From assembly GCA_013076295.1 (NCBI GenBank), contig RQOL01000739.1:1-64000 (forward strand): DNA of 64,000 nt, given 5' to 3'. Shown piece after piece: positions 54,853 through 64,000 of the stretch; the stretch's first letter is position 1; every line of letters begins with the position of its first letter. The DNA comes from Sanderia malayensis (taxonomy: Eukaryota > Cnidaria > Scyphozoa > Semaeostomeae > Pelagiidae). Below the pieces are notes generated by a model that had not been told where the DNA came from, did no database searches, and worked only from the letters and a program-made list of their open reading frames with translations. A program made the position numbers and the translations under genes.

Positions 54853-54961
54853 TTAAGTCATTTTTGGTAATAGTCGTGGTAAAAGCATGTGTCTATGTCA
54901 CATATACATCATTGATTTGTTCAGAACTTTATATTTTATATGGATTTTACCTTTATTTCAG

Positions 54962-55057
54962 GGGTGGTGCGATTGCTGTTGATGTTTCATACCTTTCACT
55001 CTGTCTATTTCTTTTTACATATATTCGTTGTAAATTGCCGGAAATAAATGCTGGCAG
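54962..55057 (+). pseudogene. Copy of transporter exon 29299-29396, frameshifted
   Basis: Splice sites are kept (CAG before, GTAAG after). The exon is 96 nt against 98 nt in the left arm: one A is missing in the GAAATAAAATGC stretch and one in GGCAAG. Joined to the next exon copy at 59349-59462 the frame is lost. It lies on the opposite strand to the main transporter gene. Confidence 0.85.
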
Positions 55058-57776
55058 GTAAGTTACAATGCAGCATGTTTAGTCATTTTGGCAATTCAGA
55101 TGCCATAAGTCTCCAATCTTTCATCAATTAGTTCCATTAGTCAATCATCATGGCGTCAGTTTCTAATTTGTTGGGGAGATGAACATGGCCATCCTTTGTT
55201 TCAGTCCTTTGTTTCAACGGTTTTGTTTTACCAATCAAAACATTCCCATATCTGCGCAATTGCGCATCTTTCAGTAATGACGTAATGCAAATTTTGAAAT
55301 TAGCCAATCAAAACTGCCAACCAAGATTAATCAACCTAATGTCAATAATGTAAACAAAGAAAAGGAATCAATTAACATCAAATTAAACGACAAAGAGAAA
55401 ATTTAGATTTCATGTTACTTGATTGTTCACTTGACCAGTGATCGTTTCCGATCGAAGACGTCAGCAATTTGTCTTTGAATATTCTTCGACTTCCACGAAT
55501 GCATATAATGATTGCTTTGACTAGAGCAAAGCTAATTTTACCAAGATTAATCTCAGTTCACAAGTGATCACGGAAGTTCCATTTCACTTCCGTGATCGCG
55601 CTCAAATTTGTCTGTAGATGAAGAAACACAGAACAAAATTTTGTTTTCTCAAAAAAAAACAAAATTTGATACTCCTCACTGAATTACTTTCATTAGCCTT
55701 TTTATACACTACATATATTGTACATAGATCTTGTTCTGTTCAGGAAACGATATGTTTGAATTGTTTTGTTCAAAGATTGTTGTGTTTCATTTGGCTTAGC
55801 TGATTCCAGTTTTGTTTTTTACCGTGTAGTCTGGTTTTTGCACAGATCTGTTTTAAGATAATGTGTAATATATTTGTTCTGCACAAATAATTCCAGTTAT
55901 ATTTAAACTTCTGTAGAGTGCTCCTTGATGTTGTTCAGATTTGTTCGTAACTTAGGCCCGCGCCCGGTCATGCGACCCTAGCTTGAGGGCTTAGCTAAAG
56001 TTTGTGGCGCAAGCATTGTCCAGGCGTACTTTTGGCAAAGGTACTCACTGATTCGGAGATATTCTTAATATTCAAGAATTGAAAAAATAATTTTCCAGTT
56101 GAAAATTTCAGCGCAAAGATGCCACCAAAAGTTTGACTCCACAGCTTAGCCTCAGGATTTCCTCCATTGCGTTGCGGTGAAATCTGATTGATTTTCAGAA
56201 AGCGTTAGTGCGGTTGCGCAGAAATGGGAATTTCTGAACAACCTGAAAACGGACGATGTTCATCTCCCCAACAAAATGCTGTTACAGTTTCCTTTTCTTT
56301 TTTGTTTTACTGAAAAATATCTTCATGTCCCCGACTTGACTAGTCTTGCGTGATGAGTAGTATCACAGCAACATCATGCAGGCAGTTTGCAATCTTCCTG
56401 TGGAGGTAATACGCCTTTGTTAGACTTGTTACTTGCGTTCCTGTGCTTAGCTCGACTCTCGCTAACCAACAGGGACTTATCACATTGCTATTTGAAAAAC
56501 GGACAAAAATGATTCACCTCGTAGTCAGTAATTTTAAATTTTTTCATGACACGATCCCTTACAAACAAAGTTCAGACAAATGATCTTAGGATGCCAGTGT
56601 TTTGCAGGTTTGGTTGGCGGGATATTGATATGAAATAAAAGCCCACTTGCGTCAGTGTCAATATGAGGAACACAATTGGCACTAATTTGAACACAAAGCA
56701 AATACATCAGAAAGTTGACGCGATAAAATGATTTAATGAAAAACATTATTGTGAAGAATGAAAAGAACGTATCGAAATTTAATCAGGAAACTTAATTGCG
56801 TAAAATATTGAGTTGTGTACATAACAAAGAGGACTTTTCATGTTTCTCGGGCCTGGAGATGCAGAACTCGTACATTCAAATAGTTGAAAAAGTACGGGTT
56901 TTGGAAATATTACCTTTGCAATTCTGCTTTCAACAAGTAATTGCTATATGAATGCAAAGAAAAGGTTTCGCAAATAAAAAGCCAAACCCTTAATCAGTGT
57001 GAAGGGATTCTATCACGAATTTGGAGGAAGTTTTGAACTGCCAAATTACCGGCCTATTCGCAGTCCCTCTAAAACCATAACATTTTCAGGCAAAACGCCA
57101 ACAATATGTCTTCCTGAACCATTTGAAACGCATTACTGCTCTGACAAATGTTCTGATATACAAGTCGTCGAAGATTCTAAAGAAATCGGTCCTTATCCAT
57201 CACTGCTTCAAAAAGTCATACATTTGCCTTCGTTCTGGATAAATTCATTTGTAACTTCACTTGATTTGAAAATGTTATAGTTTCATGCCATGCCCAGCTA
57301 CTCTTGAAAACCAGGGGGTAAGCATTTTTGACACAAACGGCATTATTGGCCTCGATGTGGATGAAAATATTTGAATGGACCAATCAGGACGAATGCAGGA
57401 ACAAACATTTGTTCGCGAGTTGATAACTCCCTGTTAGTGGAGCGACGGAATGAGCAAAAACACAGGGACGCAATGTAATGAGTCTACGCATTTGTTGTCC
57501 TCTCCTCCGACAGATGATTCTGATTCCCATTCTGATTGGCAGAGTGAAAATGGAAATGAAGCTGACCCTGTTGAGAATTTCGATGATGAATAATTTTATT
57601 ACAATATTCTTTCTTCTTCTTTTTCTGCTTACGTTGTAAAAAATGAAAAGACTGCTTCAAGGTTTCTGTTTAAAGTTTCTATTCAAACTTCGAATTCGGG
57701 AAAGTTTGTCCTCGCAAATGTTCGACTTAGCTGAAACGTGAAAGTTTATTCGCGCAATATATCTGATTTTCTCTAA

Positions 57777-58217
57777 GGCTGCGTTTACACGGGACCGGTT
57801 CCATTTGAACCGTACCAAAATGAGTCCGATTAGCCTTCCGTTTACACGGGACCTGTCGGAACCGTTCCAAATGGAACTTCTAGCCGTACCCAAATGGGAT
57901 TGGTTAGAAAAAAATTCCGTTTGGAACCGTTTCACGGAACCGTTCCAAAATGCTCATGTAAATGGGTTGAACCGTTCCAAAATGAGTACGGATAGGAAGT
58001 GAGGCATAAAATGTGAGCGTTGTGTGGTACTAAACAAAGGGAATCACAAAAATGGCGCCCTTTGAGCTTGTCAAGCACACCTCCACAGCACAGCTTTGGC
58101 GCAATAATTTCGAATAGTTCCAAATGGAACAGGTCCCTTGTAAACGCAGTCAAATTTGGAACGGTTCCAAATGGTTCCAAATGGAACCGTTCCAAATTTT
58201 TCGTGTAAACGCAGGCC
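57777..58217. mobile_element. Right-arm copy of the GGAAC-rich MITE
   Basis: This is the inverted counterpart of 26338-26778 and has the same length. Its end GGCCTGCGTTTACACG is better preserved than the left copy. TAA lies next to one end and TAA/TTA next to the other. Confidence 0.75.
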
Positions 58218-59348
58218 TAAAACGCGAAAGTTTATTGCAGAAATTTCCCTTTTTTGTCTCGCGAAAGTTTCTTCCTTTAAAGTAGTAACTTCGCAATTAC
58301 AAAAATTACAACAAGTTTTGGCATTTTTTGACTTCGATGGAAACAAAACTTAGTTAATATAAAAAGAAACGAATATATTTTGATTTTAATACAAACATAT
58401 GGATCTTTCTCCGTTATCCCTTGCCCTGAAACTTTTAGTACAACGGATCATACTCAGAACAAAAGGAAACAACAAAACAAATTAATTTATGTGCGGCCTG
58501 CAGGCGAAATTTGAACAAGAAATTCCTTTAAGTCCCCTTTTAGTTTAGCTCGATCCTTTTTCGCACACAAACATCTTTTCCGTGTTTGGCCATTTTAGAT
58601 CGCGAACATCTACATCTCCAAGTCCAAGGTCTTAAAGGTATGGGAAGGAGTTAAAGTGTGCATCGGCTAGCTCCATGAATAGACGCTTCTAATCAAATCA
58701 AATGCATTTTTACCAATGGCCAGGAAATTTTTCATGTAATCACCTTAAGCGCATGTGCACAGTTTCTTTCCGAGTGAGTGAACAGATGTGAATCATGTGA
58801 CATGTTGCACCCTTCCATGTGATCACCGGAAGTATATTTTAAATGGGTTTAGTTGAATTGCGTTCTAATTTTAGAACGGGTCGATTTGGCTCCTTCTCAT
58901 ACCTTTACGCACGCTAGTTTTTTAAACCCCCATAGGAATTGTTTGCAGAATCTTAAGCAATCTCTATTTTACACGAGTACAAAATGGTAAATTTTAGATA
59001 CACAGTGAACCAAATGTATTCTCTGTGTCCCGCGATTTGATCTTGCTGACAATTAAAATCCAAATTTTCATGAAAGTCAGTCTGGTCTCGCTGGTTACCA
59101 GCCTCAGATCAAAACACACCATTCTTTGCATCGTACATTGCCGATTTTGCTTGAGCAAGTAGACGGACACAAGCACTAGCAGAAAATATCTTACCTGCTT
59201 TTTTTACATCAAGTAACCCTTGTGAACTCTTTCCTTTCAAAAGAAAATGAATTGCATAAACTTTTTCATCTTCTTCAGTATATTGTCTTGCACTTTCGTA
59301 AATATGTAGAGGAACTTTAACATTCTAACTCCCTCGTTTATTTTCCAG

Positions 59349-59462
59349 GATGGTCATGGGAGTGTCTGGGTGAATGGAAGCAATTTTTACATCTTGGCAT
59401 TTCCAGCATAATGATGGTGACTTCAAAGTGGTGGTGCTTTGAAATTGGAATTTTTGCCATAG
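59349..59462 (+). pseudogene. Copy of transporter exon 25096-25209
   Basis: All 114 bases are identical to the left-arm exon on the complement, with the AG acceptor and GTGAG donor intact. It encodes the GWSWECLGEW part of the MATE fold. It is listed as a pseudogene because it is on the opposite strand and its preceding exon copy is frameshifted. Confidence 0.85.
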
Positions 59463-59834
59463 GTGAGATCTCCAGCATGTTATTATTTACAAAGGAACTT
59501 GGGAACGTGAGATATTTCCATATAAAATAGTCTTCTTTGGTAAGAGATTAAATTCTGATAAAAGCAGGATTAAATCAGTGACAAACGAGACAACCCAGAG
59601 AACGCGCTCCCTTGACATACAACATTGATTTTAGACAGTTCATCCACCGTGATGTACATGCTCTTGTGATGCATTGTATCATAATAGCTATTATGTATTT
59701 ATTTTTATAATACCCCTAGCCATGACATTTGATTTCTGATGACGTTTAATTGAAGAAAATAAGCAGATAATTGGAACTAAAATAACCAGATATGCATGGA
59801 ATTTTCTTCGTGATTTTTTAATTGTAGAGTTGCT

Positions 59835-60060
59835 TTCTAAGACCTAAGTTAAACGTTGCTTTTCTCATTTCCCGAATCAAATACAATTAGGTACGGCTGT
59901 GGAGCAACTCTGGAACAGCAGCAAGTTAAACAACGAACTTTATTGCCTCTCTTAATAGCATGTAAGAACTGAGCACTTCCGCTTCCGTTGCTGTTGTTAT
60001 AGTTCAAAGGTTCAAGTGAAAATGAACTTGGCCGGGTTTCTGTTTTTTGACGCACGCCGC
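59835..60060. mobile_element. Right-arm copy of one end of the 17.2-24.7 kb TIR element
   Basis: This matches 24500-24722 in reverse (GACCTAAGTTAAACGTTGC at the terminus). Its partner end would lie beyond the window, at about 64.8 kb if the arm continues. Confidence 0.6.
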
Positions 60061-63000
60061 ATGCACCATGTAGTCTATATGACCAATTTTCTCAGATAAC
60101 AATGGTTCAACTGTCCACACAAAAATTTTTGTACCATCAGGTAGTGCGAAATTTGAAATTTTAACATTTATCCACACAAATTTCTTATTAAAATTCGCAC
60201 GCAAAATTTTATTCTTATGCAAATCAGGAGATCATGCAGCTGAAAACAATTGCAAATTGTCATTATTCTCAGTTGAAGACTGTGCAACTATCTTCACTGT
60301 GATGTATTCTGACACGTGACCAGGATAAGATAATTTGTGCATTTTTACTAGTAAAATCCGGGATATTCTCATCTCCCAGAGGGGAAAAAGCATATATATA
60401 TTTGTTCCTCGTGGTTCTCACAGTTCTCTAGCAAATACGCACCAAGTCAGAGAATTGTTGTTTGGCGGCGTTTGATAGACGAAACATGGCATGTTTAACT
60501 TTAGGTCGCCCCTGCTGTAGCGCATCAGCGTCATCGTTTTGCTTGTAATTGAAAACCTCGCATTGCCCCACTTACAGCTCATTTTTGGTTGTTGTTCCTT
60601 CTGCGATACTGCCAGTTTCATCAGTGATGTTTATGGCTTTTCACATTAACCTCACTGTTCCGATAGTGATTGAACTTTATCCTTGTTCATCGGACTCTAA
60701 ACTATGTGGTTCCTCGCTTCGATATCTGTCAACCAACAGCATTCAGTCATGTCCACTGTGTTATCAAGTATCAATTCTGATGCTTGTTTTCTTAGCTGTC
60801 TCTTTTCTCACCTGGACTCGCTACTATCTATTCTCATTCCACTCTCTCCGGCTCAGTCACTTGGGGGCCTAACTAAGGGCCTTAATGCGCAGCGTCCGTG
60901 CTGTCAGCTCTGAGTGGCTGGGTTTGCATTTATGAGTTACGTTCCTTTGCTGGGCTAACCTTCTTATTGTATCTATCACTTCTAAATACGTTACATATGC
61001 CGCAAAGTGTGCCGTCGATGGTTGACCCTCAAACCAGCCACTCAGATGCCTGTTCGCACGACATGAGCAGTCCGTTGCAGGAGAACGCTGTATATTTGGC
61101 AAAGACCGCCATGTTGCTTATCTCTTACTAGCCTCCAAAGGAAAGGCCAATTGGTTTTCTTCATGTACCAGCATATTCACTATTCTCTGAATCCAAAATT
61201 TTAATCCAACTGGTGATAATGGACATAAGGCTCACAACATTTGTCCTTTTCAGAACATTTTCTTTTAAGATACTTGTAGGACGCAGCAGCCCACTCCACC
61301 GCATGTTGAACAACAAACACTGTCCTCTTCTGGGAGTGGAGATATGCTACACAAAGATAGGCCAATTTTCTACACAGCACATATGACTTCGTTCTGTTCT
61401 GCCAACTTATCTGCAAATTTTTGATCCTCTGCCAATAGAATCAGGCTGCATTTCATGTAAGGTCTTCCGGCAACTTTCTACAATGTTACAGTTGTTGCTA
61501 TGGTTAAGGTAACATTTCTTTTGTTCTCCACACACCCCTGATGTACACACCCATCTTTGTCTAAGCCGGTCAATGTCGTTTCTGCCACTTTCCTCTCAGG
61601 GACACCCATTTGGCTTCATGGTCGTTGTGGCATACTGCTGTAAGAAATGCTGGGTACCTACCGCACAGAAAAACTGGCACAAAACGCAACTGGTCTTGGT
61701 CCAGAAGGGGCTCACATTAGAATTCTGCGTGGTGTTTGTTGACGGGGACCATTGCGGCTTTACAACAACATTGGACAAGGCTATTGTGGCTTTTCAGTTA
61801 CAGATACAAGACATCTTCTCGTTGGCATTTGTATTCTTAGTCTATCATCTGGGACTTGTCTATCTATCATAGCCTCAAGGTCAATGATATCAGTGAGGTG
61901 CTGTTGTCGGATGCAGGATTCTTCAGTTCGTACAGCCTCACCTGCTTCATTGACGATATCATCGAAGTTGGTACAGGTTTCAGTTTTTAAATGTCTTTCT
62001 CGTTGCATGCCCATGTTATTTGGCACAGTCAGAAAAAGCTGGTAGTATCTCTCCGTCAACGAGAATATCCCTACAAACTTTTGCGCATAACCCGTTTCTT
62101 TCTCTGAGCTTCTCACATTTTCAGCGCAATGGCTTCTGACTAACGAACTTTCATCAGATTGCAATGAAGCAGGCAGCATGCTGCTTCATGTATGACATTT
62201 TACCTCGTTCAACTTTTCCTACGAAATGTATTTGGAGATTGCGCAATGTAGGATCAAAAAACTTTTCCAATTGTACTTTGACGTGATATGCAAGGGATGG
62301 TATGTACATATCTACAGTAGAATGAATTCTCTGCGGTACTATTCATTGCAATGCAATAACGCTGTATTCTTCGCTCTATCATTCCTCCCCTTTTGTATCC
62401 CTCACAGTCGATGGTGGTTAAGCTCAACTTTCCCATCTCCACCGCACATTGTACGAAAAACCCCCTGCTCTTCAGGCTTCCGGGGCAAGTCTCTTTAAGT
62501 CATCTCACCTATATTGCACTGTGGCGATGGTGGCTTGTGCCGCCCTAGAATATCAGATTTCCTGAAAACTGTCAAAAAACCTGCAGGTACATAAATTGAT
62601 TTTTTCAACTGTGTTCAGTGGGAGCATTTAATCGATGAGCAAAACCAGGCAAATATGGCATATCCGCAACAAGAGTTGGTTCAGGCAAGGTTAATCATTT
62701 TTGTTGTGTCTTGTTCGGAAAACAGCATATTGATTTTTCTGCTGTGGCTTGCAACATTTCATGCCAGCCACTATTCACACTTTGCTGATGGTCTGAGAGC
62801 TTCAAGGTCTTTCTATGAACAATCCACATGGACTCAGCCACAAAGATGTCGTCTTGCCTCGATTTTTGGTTTCACATCCTATTTTTGGCGGCCTGGCTAA
62901 TGCCTGTTGACATAGATCTCAAAGTTCCAACCAGACAGTCAGTCCCTTCTTCTACTTCCAGGGCAACCTGACGGTTTGGTGCTATGTCTGATCCAAAGCC

Positions 63001-63617
63001 GGTTGTTCACCTTCTTCACGCAGAACAGGTGGGAAGAAAATGTGAAAAACATTCTCCCTGGTGGACAGCAAGTGTGGCTATAAATAATTGCCTCAATCCA
63101 ACAGTCCATCTCATTGAAAGGATGGTCAACCACATCATGTTTTTTATGTTACTCTTTGAATTATATAGTACATTATTTTTTGTTTCATTTTAATGCTTGA
63201 GGTACAGTCATTTTAATCCTCACTGTGATGTATTCTGACACGTGACCAGGATAAGATAACTTATGCATTTTTACTACTAAAATCCGGGATATTCCTATAG
63301 CCAGAGGGGAATAAGCACATATATATTGGTTCATTGTGGTTCTCACAGTTCTCCAGCAAATGCGCGCCAAGTCAGAGAATTTGGCTGTCTAAGTTTCGGT
63401 TGCCCACCCACCTCCCGCAGCGACGGAAGCCAATTCCCCCTTCTCCTTTCAAATAGCGAAGCCTCCTTCGCACGCGCCACATCTGATCCATATTTGAAAA
63501 GAGAAGAATAGAGAACAGTGAGGGTAGATTACTGACAATTTTAACAACAAATGAAAAGGAGCTTGTGCTATCAGCAGCTAGTCGAGAGAACAGCAGCTTA
63601 AGGTTGACATTTTTTTA

Positions 63618-63907
63618 GTGTCTAGGATGGCCGAGTGGTTAGATCCTCAACCCTTGTTCAAAGGGTTGTGGGTTCGAGCCCACCTTCAGACCTGTCATAT
63701 AGAGTGTGAGGAGAGAATTTGCCAGCTCTCTGTAATTCTAGGCAAAAAGGCAAAAGGAATCAGGAGGTTTGGTCACATCGAGAGGAAGGACCAGGGTCGC
63801 ACTGCTTTGATTAGTCTAGCTATTCAGTGGGCCCTTTGTGCTTAGCGCATAAACCAATACCTTACGAAGATAGTAAGCGTATTTGCCTATCAATCAATCA
63901 AAAAAAA
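63618..63907 (+). mobile_element. Right-arm copy of the tRNA-derived SINE
   Basis: The A box TGGCCGAGTGG is at 63628-63638 and the B box GGTTCGAGCCC at 63671-63681. The tail is CAATCAATC followed by A. It is the inverted counterpart of 18152-18441. Confidence 0.8.
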
Positions 63908-64000
63908 TGTTTAGGGTGGGGTGGAATATTCTTGGCACTTTCTTCATTTTAGAGGGTATAGGCCGTGAGTCCCCTGAAGGGTCTCTTTTATTAATTTATC

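Larger units (their letters stand above)
51946..64000 (-). repeat. Right arm of the large inverted duplication
   Basis: This is the reverse complement of 18059-31995, with scattered substitutions and a few indels, running from the N gap to the window end, where the match is still continuing. It carries copies of the pol-deleted gag element, the TTAA element, two transporter exons, the GGAAC-rich MITE, one end of the TIR element and the SINE. The minisatellite block is missing. It has about 450 bp (within 52985-53430) and 220 bp (55321-55540) not present on the left. Confidence 0.95.

Overview
The window looks like animal nuclear DNA, most likely an anthozoan cnidarian such as a coral. The base composition is AT-rich. 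The genes have many short exons with GT-AG introns. Three recognisable metazoan genes sit among BEL/Pao, Ty3/gypsy, DIRS, RTE-type LINE, Penelope-like (RT plus GIY-YIG), SINE and many TIR/MITE elements. The taxon is inferred from gene structure and repeat content only; no search was run. A run of exactly 100 N (51846-51945) shows that this is a scaffold.

Layout. 1-3.7 kb: a BEL/Pao-type element on the minus strand with LTRs and a 729-aa gag but no pol in its 2.8-kb interior, with a second related LTR head to head beside it. 5.4-9.4 kb: a complete seven-exon RPRD1-type gene (RNA polymerase II CTD-interacting) on the minus strand. 9.4-11.0 kb: a divergent, intronless CREBZF/Zhangfei-like bZIP gene, 631 bp away. 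12.9-35.5 kb: the C-terminal 14 exons (428 codons) of a MATE/SLC47-type transporter on the minus strand, whose introns are packed with mobile elements. 35.9-51.3 kb: nested retroelements, namely two opposed gypsy elements, a DIRS element split by an RTE LINE, and a Penelope-like element split by a MITE. 51.9-64 kb: an inverted near-copy of 18.06-32.0 kb, starting at the first base after the N gap and running off the window end.

The dominant feature is this inverted duplication. The left arm holds two real exons of the MATE gene (29.3 and 25.1 kb). The right arm holds copies of both on the opposite strand, one of them 2 nt shorter and so out of frame. The arms differ mainly by indels of about 2.5 kb, 0.45 kb and 0.22 kb. 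This fits either an allelic contig placed upside down beside its partner, or a real palindromic duplication; the 100-N gap at the inner edge favours the former.

The host genes have ordinary cellular roles (transcription, stress and UPR-type bZIP regulation, organic cation export) and do not form an obvious shared pathway. RPRD1 and CREBZF probably share a bidirectional promoter. CREBZF and the transporter are convergent.
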